Of a DNA stretch of 46,896 nt, positions 1-6,994 are shown in pieces; the stretch's first letter is position 1, and each line of letters opens with the position of its first letter. This DNA is from a virus: positions 1-46,896 of the IMG/VR virus record IMGVR_UViG_3300023175_001362; one strand, written 5' to 3'. The position numbers and the translations under genes are program-made. The notes beneath the pieces are model-generated. The model saw only the letters and a list, made by a program, of their open reading frames with translations, ran no database searches and was not told the DNA's origin.

Positions 1-266
1 ACATGAAATTGTGCAATTTGACGAATTAGATCACTTAAAACTTCTGGATGTTCTATGTGACTTTTCCAACTGCTTTTCCATCCTGTTACGTTGCTGAGCC
101 TATCTTGTGTGCCTTGCTTCTTAAGATCTAAAAAGTAATCGATAATTTTTTTATCTTGTTCTTTTGTACGTGGTAGTACAGTATGTTTTATTGGTGCAGG
201 ATAGTCCATGTAAATGGTACTAACTGCTGGATGTCGAATAATGTTTTTATCCTTAAACGTTTCCAT
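1..266 (-). CDS. Partial 2OG-Fe(II) oxygenase-like protein (N-terminal 88 codons)
   Basis: An open frame starts at the ATG at 266 and runs off the left edge, so only the N-terminus is visible. The stop of the upstream 94-residue gene ends at 267, so the two genes abut. The readable part has a PAPIKHTVLP stretch and then a SNVTGWKSSWKSHI segment. That segment resembles the SN-x-GGWQS region near the N-terminus of the TIGR02466-type 2-oxoglutarate/Fe(II) oxygenases common in marine T4-like phages. The iron-binding His/Asp/His residues would lie beyond the edge and cannot be checked. The family assignment is by pattern only. A second, complete protein of this type lies at 19837-20472. Confidence 0.5.
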   Translation of the reverse strand, partial: METFKDKNIIRHPAVSTIYMDYPAPIKHTVLPRTKEQDKKIIDYFLDLKKQGTQDRLSNVTGWKSSWKSHIEHPEVLSDLIRQIAQFH

Positions 267-551
267 TTACCACCAACCTATTGCTACTCCAAAACCAAAT
301 ACATTAACAAAACCAAAGTATGTTGTTAGCAACATCGGCCATGCAAGTTTACGTCTATAGTAAGCATACACTGCTGTCCAAGAACCTATAAAGAATCCTG
401 GATACACATAACGCATATCGGGAGCATCTGCTGTAAGAGCAAGTGTTAAACTAGCACCTACAGTAAACACAAAACTTATAAGTTCAAATACAAATGCTAC
501 ACTATCAGTTTGATAACTGTGTAGCCAAAAGTTTTTAATTTTGTTTATCAC
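267..551 (-). CDS. Small phage membrane protein, three predicted helices
   Basis: This 94-residue protein is largely hydrophobic. Probable membrane segments are at about residues 17-39, 49-65 and 71-93, separated by a short acidic loop (ADAPD) and a basic YYRRK turn. The start codon is GTG at 551, overlapping the TGA stop of the preceding DsbA-like gene (GTGA), which indicates translational coupling. No signal peptide with a cleavage site, lipobox or catalytic motif is visible. I do not recognise a function. Its place in an operon behind an early-type promoter, away from the lysis genes, argues for an early role at the host membrane rather than a holin, but this is inference. Confidence 0.6.
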   Translation of the reverse strand: MINKIKNFWLHSYQTDSVAFVFELISFVFTVGASLTLALTADAPDMRYVYPGFFIGSWTAVYAYYRRKLAWPMLLTTYFGFVNVFGFGVAIGWW

Positions 552-808
552 TTATCATAACCGAGTGTAGTGATAAGTGTTTCTAAGTCGTCAAACTCAT
601 CATAATGCCGGTCCCAATCTCTATTCTTAGCAACCTTAATTGCTTTGTTAATAAGACTAGGTTTAATATCCATTTCTTCAGCGATTGCCTTAACTGTATC
701 TTTAAGACCGGCCTGTAAATCTTCTACTTCTTGTAGTACTGTTACACCTTCTCGAACGAGATTCTCTAGTTTTGCTTTTTCGTCAGCACCGTATACGCGG
801 TCACCCAT
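548..808 (-). CDS. dsbA: DsbA-like double-stranded DNA-binding protein
   Basis: This 86-residue, charged, helical protein has an N-terminal coiled-coil-like half (residues 8-35) and a compact C-terminal half with the segment KPSLINKAIKVAK. The pattern matches the small proteins annotated as DsbA in T4-like marine phages. In T4, DsbA binds double-stranded DNA near late promoters and assists late transcription. The gene is first behind a consensus sigma70-like promoter (836-864) and has a strong AGGAGG ribosome-binding site, so it should be made early and abundantly. The assignment rests on size, composition and remembered family resemblance. No diagnostic catalytic residue exists to confirm it. 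Confidence 0.55.
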   Translation of the reverse strand: MGDRVYGADEKAKLENLVREGVTVLQEVEDLQAGLKDTVKAIAEEMDIKPSLINKAIKVAKNRDWDRHYDEFDDLETLITTLGYDK

Positions 809-835
809 AGGTTCCTCCTGTTATTATTAAATTAT

Positions 836-864
836 ATTATATGATATATTTAGATCAAAGTCAA
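836..864 (-). promoter_or_regulatory. Consensus sigma70-like promoter for the dsbA-like operon
   Basis: On the minus strand TTGACT (864-859) is followed after exactly 17 bases by a perfect TATAAT (841-836). The ATG at 808 lies 28 bases beyond the -10 box, with AGGAGG in the leader. This is a strong host-type promoter. Confidence 0.85.
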
Positions 865-871
865 CTAAAAT

Positions 872-1831
872 CTAGTCTTTTTTGGCAACTTTATTAGGTA
901 AGCCTTTATGCTTGGTTGAAGCATAATCTTTGGCGTCTTTTTTAGACATTCCTTTAGCGGCTTTAGCGACTTCTTTAGATGCAGGCTTTTCGCCCTTCTT
1001 TGCGGCATGAACCATTCCCATGAATTTCTGCTGAGCTTTTGATTTTGCCTTTTCTGATACTTCGTGTTTTACACTTTCGGATCTAGTACGTTCTTCTTGT
1101 CCGCGAGCTTTTGATCTAATGTAGTCTGCTAGAGTAGTCATGCGATCAGCGGCATCGCCTGCTGGTGTTTTCTTTAATGGATTATCAAAAATACTAAATG
1201 TATTCTTAGTAAGTTGATTTGCTTTAAATTCAAGCATATCGGCAACTTTGTTCAATGGTGCATTATACCTGTTAAGCATGTCTACCATTTGTTGGGCTGC
1301 CTTGTCGTCGCCCATAACAAAGTCTTTAGTAAGGCCTTGCAGTAATTTTTCTACTACACCTATTCCGCCATCGTCGTAACGAGCTTCAAACTTTGCAACT
1401 GCTTGATTTAATTTATCTTCAATACTTTCTTTATACTTGTCTTTAGCAAGACCAGGCTTTTTCTTTGCCGTCATACGAGCATCTGAAACTTTGTTAACAG
1501 TGCCGTTTTTCTTTGGTTTTGCTACTGGTGCTTTTACATCCTTTACTGATGTTACTGTGCCTTTTTTATCTGCCTCACCTAACTGTACTGACTCAAATTT
1601 CATTTCGTAATCTAAGTGATGGTAAACAGAACCAATGTAATCTGCTGATTTAGTAATTTTAGATTGTACCCAACCATCTAAGCCTTCACGCTCAGATACA
1701 CCTTTTAGCATGTCGTGTAACTTAATAGCATATTTGGCAATCTTATACAACTCTGCTCTTGCCATTTGGACTTCGTGGTCCGATTCTGCTCTCATTGCTA
1801 AATCTGCTAAATCTTCATTTACCTTTTTCAT
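872..1831 (-). CDS. Lysine-rich modular protein, candidate internal head protein
   Basis: This 319-residue protein is strongly basic and Ala/Lys-rich. Residues about 20-80 form a helical module containing AELYKIAKYAIKLHDMLK and ending YHHLDYE. I recall it as recurrent in otherwise different proteins of marine T4-like phages. A low-complexity Lys/Ala linker (about 95-135) and a long helical middle (about 140-215) follow, and the C-terminal 70 residues are almost entirely Lys, Ala and Glu. Such composition is typical of DNA-condensing or scaffold-associated proteins. The start is supported by AGAGG upstream of the ATG. The gene sits just upstream of the dsbA promoter and within the block of basic modular proteins. 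Function is unknown; packaging into the head is an inference. Confidence 0.6.
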   Translation of the reverse strand: MKKVNEDLADLAMRAESDHEVQMARAELYKIAKYAIKLHDMLKGVSEREGLDGWVQSKITKSADYIGSVYHHLDYEMKFESVQLGEADKKGTVTSVKDVKAPVAKPKKNGTVNKVSDARMTAKKKPGLAKDKYKESIEDKLNQAVAKFEARYDDGGIGVVEKLLQGLTKDFVMGDDKAAQQMVDMLNRYNAPLNKVADMLEFKANQLTKNTFSIFDNPLKKTPAGDAADRMTTLADYIRSKARGQEERTRSESVKHEVSEKAKSKAQQKFMGMVHAAKKGEKPASKEVAKAAKGMSKKDAKDYASTKHKGLPNKVAKKD

Positions 1832-1834
1832 TGT

Positions 1835-2203
1835 TTACCTCTTGATGGCCTTCCCGCCCATTAAATTATTATTTACGTCTAGTGCATTTTTTGCTGTGCC
1901 GTCTGAGTTTTTCTTTTGTGGTGCTTGTGGTGCACCATAACGTCCACGCTTTTTAGGCTTATGTTTAGCAATTACTGGGTTAGCAACTGTAGCAATATTT
2001 CCTGCACTAGTAGCACCTGCTGTTGCAGTTTCGCCTAGCTCTGCTTTTTTTCGCATAAGCTCTTTACGTTTCTTATTGATCTCAGCGGCAGTTTCTTTAT
2101 CCATAGATTTTGACTTACGGATACTTCTTTCGAGATCATCAAGATCACGAATGTGTCTTAAAACTTTAGACAATGCTGATTCTGTTATATCTCTTATATG
2201 CAT
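1835..2203 (-). CDS. Basic modular protein with capsid-targeting-like leader
   Basis: The 122-residue product begins MHIRDITES. This resembles the MK-x-(aromatic/hydrophobic)-x-(L/I)xE leader of T4 internal proteins, with ITE|S (residues 6-8) as a possible prohead-protease site. Residues 10-55 are a charged helical stretch. Residues 60-75 are a flexible Ala/Thr/Gly segment (TAGATSAGNIATVANP), and the tail is rich in Lys, Arg and Asn and ends GGKAIKR. No enzyme motif is seen. The ATG lies 8 bases after the stop of the 67-residue gene, with only a distant AAGG as ribosome-binding site. Its role is unknown. Head-internal or scaffold-associated is my best guess from its leader and neighbours. Confidence 0.55.
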   Translation of the reverse strand: MHIRDITESALSKVLRHIRDLDDLERSIRKSKSMDKETAAEINKKRKELMRKKAELGETATAGATSAGNIATVANPVIAKHKPKKRGRYGAPQAPQKKNSDGTAKNALDVNNNLMGGKAIKR

Positions 2204-2211
2204 ACTACTAT

Positions 2212-2415
2212 TTAGCCTTTTTTACGTCCGCTCTTCATATTTGCACACCAGTGATACATTTTAGCCTTTTCACCACTTGCATTTTTTGCTTGCTTACGTA
2301 ACTTAGTTACACTTCCTTTACAACTTGCACCTGCTCTTTTGACACGCCCTGGTCTGCTTTTGCCTTTTTTCTTACCATCAGCAAAGTTTTCTATTACAAT
2401 CTCAGCGGCTCTCAT
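2212..2415 (-). CDS. Small basic protein with a Cys...Cys module
   Basis: This 67-residue protein consists of an N-terminal leader (MRAAEIVIENF) followed by a highly basic segment. It ends in a module that starts with GASCKGS, continues through a KLRKQAKNASGEKAK helix and finishes YHWCANMKSGRKKG. The two cysteines are 26 residues apart and could pair or bind metal. I recall similar C-termini at the ends of several marine T4-like phage proteins, where the module seems to be shuffled as a unit. The start overlaps the TGA of the 813-residue gene (ATGA), so the two are translationally coupled. Function is unknown; nucleic-acid binding is plausible from charge. Confidence 0.55.
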   Translation of the reverse strand: MRAAEIVIENFADGKKKGKSRPGRVKRAGASCKGSVTKLRKQAKNASGEKAKMYHWCANMKSGRKKG

Positions 2416-4853
2416 CTAGGGTGTCCAATTGCGTCCAGTGCCTGATCTACATACTCGTAATTCTTATAGTCTGGTATTTCTCCACGATATGGAGAGTTAT
2501 CACCGGCATTCAAGGTCTGGCCCCATGATCTTAACGTAGACTTTAAACTAGCATACTTACCTTTCATTGCGTTTGCCGCTTTAATATAAGCATTAAGAAT
2601 CTTTTTATCTAGTGGCTTACCTGCTTTTTCCCACTTTGCTCTGTTTTCTAGATTCTTTTTATGGGCTTTAAAAATTGTGCCTTTTTTATATGCGGGATCT
2701 TTTTGATCGTACTTAACGTCGCGTACTTTTTCGCCTTTGTAATACATAGACCAGTCTGGAACATCCTGACCATTACCAGCATAAATCTTTGCTATTTTAG
2801 ATTTACTATCCTTAATAAAGTTGTCTAGGCTGCCTGCCTTTTGTATATCATCCATACTAACTGGAACTGTTTTACCATCGGCTAGTTTGATTTCAATCTG
2901 ACTTTTAACTTGATCCACAGATATTTTTGACAAGTCTTGCTTGCCGCCAACGTCTTTTTGCACCATAGTGGATGTCTGCTTGTTAGGCAATGGATTAGTG
3001 TTTGCATCCTGACCAAATGCTTTTGATACAGGAGTCAGTGCCATTAGTCCTGCTAATGCTCCTGCCCCAATATCCTTAGCAGATATTTCATTTATATGTG
3101 AAGTTAAATCAATGCCTGTATTTTTCTTAATATCTTGAACAATCATTGGCCAATCTTCTTTTGACACTTTTCTGCCTAATTTTAAAAGTGTGCTTAAAAG
3201 TTTAGGATATTTTTTATACAAGTTCATGTTAAAAGTAATTTTAACTGCATCATAAAAATAAGGATCTATTTCATTAGTTTCATAAGCCTTTTTAGCAAGT
3301 CCTATAATCTTCTTATACGCAAGTAAGTCTTCTTTTGTTGATTTTATTACACCTTCTTTTAATGGAGCACCTGCTTCTTTAGCAATTTTAATAATGTCTT
3401 GTTTAGCACGATCAATCTCTGCTTGGTGCTTTCTAATTTTAGCATGAGGATTTCCGGGAACATATTCTACACGCATTTCTGCTTCTAGTTTATCAATTTG
3501 ATTTTTGTTCCAGTTGTACTTGTTGTGTATCTTTTCAATCTGTTTTACTTGATCATCCGTAAACTTAGCACCTTGACTTACAAACCATTTAATAAGGTTC
3601 GAAGTAAGTCCTTCGTTAATACTTTCGTTTTTGTCTTTATAAAAGTCAAAGTCAGGTGTTTGCATTACAACCTTGTCCTTCTTAAAGAACACTTCTTTAC
3701 CAAGTATTCTTGCAATCTTTGCAAGAGTTGCAGTATCAGTTCTCGAGTCTAAATCTTGTATAAGGCCAATAACATGATCTCTAAATGCACCTGCCGGCAC
3801 TGTTAAGGATCCTTCTTCCACTGGTTGTTTCATGTGTTGTTGGATTGCTTTTGCTGTACGTTCAAACTTATGATCTTTATGTTTAAAACCAACGCCGCCT
3901 GCATTTGTCCATTTTCTAATGTTTATGCCAAAGTCGTCGATTAGTATATTAGGTGTACCATCTTTGTTTTGAGCATAAGCGGCTTTATCATGTGTAATAA
4001 TAACATCACTTGGCGGAAACTCTTTTAGGTTGTTTTTAATCCATTCACGCTTGTGCGGTTCTGAATTAGGATCGTCTGCTAATGGACTACTTAAAATTTT
4101 GTAAGATCCTTTTACTTGTTTAATAATGTTTAGTAATTGATCCGCATTTGATGTTTTTGGTATTTTTAACCAAAAGTCATCTGTGTCTCTAATTTTTTGT
4201 AGTGCCGCAGGAACATCGTCAATATCTGTAAAGTGATCTTTGTTCATTAGTTTAGCCCACTCGCCGAAGAAGTCTACAAGTACTCCGTCCATATCTACAT
4301 AGATTTCGCTAGTGCTTGCTAGTTCTTTACCTTCGGATGCATAGTAATCTTCAATACTGTGACCACCCTCCATTAATGCCCATTCCATTGGAGTAAATTT
4401 ACTTTCTTTTTTCTTACGGCCAGCACAGTGAGCTTTTTGTGAAAATCCTTTTGGATTATTACAGTTAATAGAGCGTTTATATTTTGCTGACCATTTTTCT
4501 TCTACATCTACGAACTTCATATGATCGTAGTATAACGGATCTTCCTTAACATGGTCAATGGCTATTTTAAGAGCTTCTGATGGATTGTTAGTATGTTCCA
4601 TCTCTTGTCTTATACCCATCTTAAGTTGATTAAGTGTTTCTTTGGATATTTTGCTTTCAGCAAGTCCTAAATTAAACAATACATTAGTTGACTTGCCTTT
4701 TACTTTTTTGCTTAGTGTAGGCGGACGTCCGTCTTTATCTACTTTGTTTCCAAACTTACTTGCTTCGATAGGAATTTGATTGGTGCCGACATCAGGAGTT
4801 GTGTTAACACCTTTTACAATACGACCGTCTTCTGTTAATTCCCATACTTTCAT
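2412..4853 (-). CDS. Large modular protein with HAD-type nucleotidase domain and candidate protease sites
   Basis: This 813-residue protein is mosaic. It opens MKVWELTED, a capsid-targeting-like leader with LTE at residues 6-8. Residues 129-148 form a Cys module (C131, C143, then GRKKK). Residues about 184-340 look like a HAD-superfamily 5'(3')-deoxyribonucleotidase: motif I is DMDGVLVDF (nucleophile D187, D189), K290 sits in HDKAAYA, and ILIDDFG supplies D306/D307. The remaining 470 residues are helical, Lys-rich modules separated by VEE|G (345-347), INE|G (412-414), LKE|G (498-500) and INE|I (587-589), all resembling T4 gp21 cleavage sites. A Gly/Ala hydrophobic stretch follows at about 592-608. 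The HAD call is fairly firm from motifs. Polyprotein processing is inference. Confidence 0.65.
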   Translation of the reverse strand: MKVWELTEDGRIVKGVNTTPDVGTNQIPIEASKFGNKVDKDGRPPTLSKKVKGKSTNVLFNLGLAESKISKETLNQLKMGIRQEMEHTNNPSEALKIAIDHVKEDPLYYDHMKFVDVEEKWSAKYKRSINCNNPKGFSQKAHCAGRKKKESKFTPMEWALMEGGHSIEDYYASEGKELASTSEIYVDMDGVLVDFFGEWAKLMNKDHFTDIDDVPAALQKIRDTDDFWLKIPKTSNADQLLNIIKQVKGSYKILSSPLADDPNSEPHKREWIKNNLKEFPPSDVIITHDKAAYAQNKDGTPNILIDDFGINIRKWTNAGGVGFKHKDHKFERTAKAIQQHMKQPVEEGSLTVPAGAFRDHVIGLIQDLDSRTDTATLAKIARILGKEVFFKKDKVVMQTPDFDFYKDKNESINEGLTSNLIKWFVSQGAKFTDDQVKQIEKIHNKYNWNKNQIDKLEAEMRVEYVPGNPHAKIRKHQAEIDRAKQDIIKIAKEAGAPLKEGVIKSTKEDLLAYKKIIGLAKKAYETNEIDPYFYDAVKITFNMNLYKKYPKLLSTLLKLGRKVSKEDWPMIVQDIKKNTGIDLTSHINEISAKDIGAGALAGLMALTPVSKAFGQDANTNPLPNKQTSTMVQKDVGGKQDLSKISVDQVKSQIEIKLADGKTVPVSMDDIQKAGSLDNFIKDSKSKIAKIYAGNGQDVPDWSMYYKGEKVRDVKYDQKDPAYKKGTIFKAHKKNLENRAKWEKAGKPLDKKILNAYIKAANAMKGKYASLKSTLRSWGQTLNAGDNSPYRGEIPDYKNYEYVDQALDAIGHPR

Positions 4854-5150
4854 TTACAAACTTTTTAAAAACCCTTGTTTTATTCCTACAGCAATTAAGT
4901 CATCTAATCTTTTTTGCATGTCTGGATCTAACACATCTAAACTTTTAAGCATATTAGCAGTATCTTGCATCATCTTTAATTGCTTGCCAAATTGTTTCAT
5001 AGCCTGTTTGTGTTTATCACCGCCTATTCGGTTGACCCATTGTGGATCTGTTTCTGGAGACTGATGTTTAAAATCTTGTTTGTCATCAGGAGATGCCGGC
5101 TGTGTAAATATACTTGGAGCATCATCCTTTATTAAGTCACGAACCTTCAT
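4854..5150 (-). CDS. Small protein with leader-like N-terminus, unknown function
   Basis: This 98-residue protein begins MKVRDLIKDDAP, close to the leaders of its neighbours (MKLRNLYEAS, MHIRDITES) but without an obvious L/I-x-E site. The middle (residues 18-45) is polar and Pro/Asp-rich. The C-terminal half is a Met/Leu-rich helix (about 48-85) suited to a coiled coil. Its stop abuts the ATG of the 813-residue gene (TAA|ATG), and its start overlaps the stop of the 72-residue gene, so all are in one operon. No catalytic motif is visible. It probably belongs functionally with the surrounding block of candidate head-internal proteins. Confidence 0.5.
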   Translation of the reverse strand: MKVRDLIKDDAPSIFTQPASPDDKQDFKHQSPETDPQWVNRIGGDKHKQAMKQFGKQLKMMQDTANMLKSLDVLDPDMQKRLDDLIAVGIKQGFLKSL

Positions 5151-5365
5151 TTTTTGGTGCGTCCTCTAAAATTTACAGGTCCTGTCATAAATGGTTTTGA
5201 AAACCAAAGTTTAAACCATTCATCGTCGCCAGGCTTAATACCACGTTCTCTTTCTTGTTGTTTACGTTGAGTTGCTGTGATGCTAGGATTTTCGTCAATC
5301 TTGTATTCCGAGTAACCTTTGAATTCGTTAATGCCCGCTAATTTTTTAAGTGTATCCAGGTCCAT
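5147..5365 (-). CDS. Small conserved phage protein with WFKLWFSKPFMTGP motif
   Basis: This 72-residue protein has the N-terminus MDLDTLKKLAGINEFKG, in which INE|F (residues 12-14) could be a prohead-protease site. A charged Gln/Arg stretch follows, and then a conserved C-terminal segment PGDDEWFKLWFSKPFMTGP ending in basic FRGRTKK. I recall that aromatic C-terminal segment as a repeated module in marine T4-like phage proteins of unknown role. The ATG at 5365 directly follows the TAA of the 432-residue nucleotidyltransferase-like gene, and its stop overlaps the next start by ATGA. No function can be assigned beyond membership in this modular block. Confidence 0.55.
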   Translation of the reverse strand: MDLDTLKKLAGINEFKGYSEYKIDENPSITATQRKQQERERGIKPGDDEWFKLWFSKPFMTGPVNFRGRTKK

Positions 5366-6664
5366 TTATTTCCCCAGAGCTTTTTTAATATTATCTACAG
5401 CGGCTTTTTCTGCTTTATCTTTGCTATAACCTTTGGGCTTTTTACCTTTGCCTATTGATGTTCTGCGAGGCTTACCACTTACAGCATCTGCATCACGCTG
5501 TGTATCATATTCTTCTTCTCCTATGTCTACACTTTCATCTTTTTTCTTCTTTATAAAAGAAAGCTCTTCTTGATGCAGTTTGGTGATTGCTTGATCTAAG
5601 GAATCAGCATCTTCAATATCTTCTCCTGCAAAATAGTCATAGATGTCTTTCCCCTTCATAAGTAAGAATAGAACAACCGCAGCCGGAATGCCATATTTTG
5701 CAATTTTATCAATGAGTGCTTTGTGATCTAAATAAAATTTTCCTAAGAAACCTAATCCAATTGAAGAAAGTGGTCTTTTGACAACTTCTTTGCCTATTAC
5801 CTTGCCAGTGCCAAGAGCACCTTGACCTACAAGTTTACCAAGTTGTCCTATTATCCAACCGCCGCCTTTAATTGCATTGCCGACAAATTCGTCAAGCTGA
5901 GCCTCGTCTAGTTCAATGCCTTCTTTTTTGGCTTGATCTTTACGTATTTGTTTAAGTCTATCCTGTACTTTTTGACTTAGTGCTTTATCGTCAATTTTTA
6001 GAGTTTTAACTTTTCTAGTAGCACGGGGTTGCCTTCTTGTAGTAAACCCAAGTATTTCGTCTAAATCTGTTTCTGTACTTTCGTCCCTTTGACCCATAAT
6101 TTGTCTTAGTTTCATAAACATCTCCTCAGCATGTGGCTGTGCTAATTTAGTTACGCCGCTCTTGAATCCTTCAAGATCGTTGTTCTCTACATAACCTCTT
6201 AGTTTAGTGCCACTCATGCCGGTAGCATCTGCGGCTTGTGCATCTCTTTCTAATTGCACATAGTTGATTTTGTCAAACTTGTATGGAAATTCAATAGGAC
6301 CTCTTTTGCCTTCTGTCTTACCATTGTAGTCAACAAGAATTTGATAGAGCTTACGCTCTCCTTCTAAAAATGTTACTTCTGTGTAACCTAGTTTATATAA
6401 TCTGTGTGCGGCAAGTGAGATGTTTTTAGCAAGAGCAATGCTAATGCCGTCAAAACTTTTTCTTGCCCAGTCTAGTTTTTCTTGTGACGAAAGCGGGTCT
6501 GTTGGAAGTTTTGCCGCTCTGTCTGTTAAAAATAAAAATGAATCACCTGGTTGTGCTTTTACAGCATTTACGAGAAGCTCGTGACCATTTGTAGCAGGAT
6601 TCATTCTACCTAATGCAAATGACGCAGTTTTACCTGACGCTTCGTATAAGTTTCTCAGCTTCAT
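5366..6664 (-). CDS. Nucleotidyltransferase-like protein with leader and C-terminal membrane-like segment
   Basis: The 432-residue product starts MKLRNLYEAS, with LYE|A at residues 6-9 strikingly like the T4 internal-protein leader ending IAE|A. Residues about 13-190 resemble the cytidylyltransferase/nicotinamide-nucleotide adenylyltransferase superfamily. GRMNPATNGH (19-28) supplies the (H/T)xGH nucleotide-binding signature, and MSGTKLR (150-156) matches the ISGTxxR motif. Further LxE sites occur at LDE 201-203, 252-254 and 257-259. They are followed by a Gly-rich hydrophobic region (about 262-310) and a likely membrane or membrane-active helix (about 325-337, IPAAVVLFLLM). The tail is charged. 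The substrate is unknown; NAD or CDP-alcohol chemistry are options. Head packaging is an inference. Confidence 0.65.
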   Translation of the reverse strand: MKLRNLYEASGKTASFALGRMNPATNGHELLVNAVKAQPGDSFLFLTDRAAKLPTDPLSSQEKLDWARKSFDGISIALAKNISLAAHRLYKLGYTEVTFLEGERKLYQILVDYNGKTEGKRGPIEFPYKFDKINYVQLERDAQAADATGMSGTKLRGYVENNDLEGFKSGVTKLAQPHAEEMFMKLRQIMGQRDESTETDLDEILGFTTRRQPRATRKVKTLKIDDKALSQKVQDRLKQIRKDQAKKEGIELDEAQLDEFVGNAIKGGGWIIGQLGKLVGQGALGTGKVIGKEVVKRPLSSIGLGFLGKFYLDHKALIDKIAKYGIPAAVVLFLLMKGKDIYDYFAGEDIEDADSLDQAITKLHQEELSFIKKKKDESVDIGEEEYDTQRDADAVSGKPRRTSIGKGKKPKGYSKDKAEKAAVDNIKKALGK

Positions 6665-6993
6665 TACAACTCGCCCTTTTTAACTAACTTAGCATCCTGT
6701 CGTACACGTTGTTTAATATCCTCTTTGATATCATTACCTAGTAAAACATCTTTTTCTACATCAATCTTGTACTTTTGACAATAGTGTTCGTAGCAACTAT
6801 CTAATAAATCTTGTAAACCATTTTCAATTTGTTCTTCATCATTTTCTGATTTAGCAATAGTATCTAAAAAAGGTAGATATTTTTTTCTATAAAACATTGC
6901 ATCGTTCTTCATGTGAAAATGCATGTCGTCTGCAACATCAAAGTTTACACTTTGTTCTTGAGGATTTAAATCTGTAAATTCTACTAGTTTCAT
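6664..6993 (-). CDS. Conserved small phage protein (MKLVEFTDLN start)
   Basis: I place the start at the ATG at 6993, giving 109 residues, because it follows the stop of the upstream gene by one base. The frame stays open 24 codons further, but only inside that gene. The protein is acidic, with a conserved-looking core (FHMKNDAMFYRKKYLPFLD) followed by helices containing CYEHYCQKYKI. I recall this MKNDxxFYRKxYxP pattern from hypothetical proteins adjacent to structural genes in T4-like marine phages. Its stop overlaps the start of the nucleotidyltransferase-like gene (TAATG). Function is unknown. Unlike its neighbours it is not Lys-rich, and it may be an assembly or chaperone partner. Confidence 0.55.
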   Translation of the reverse strand: MKLVEFTDLNPQEQSVNFDVADDMHFHMKNDAMFYRKKYLPFLDTIAKSENDEEQIENGLQDLLDSCYEHYCQKYKIDVEKDVLLGNDIKEDIKQRVRQDAKLVKKGEL

Positions 6994-6994
6994 T

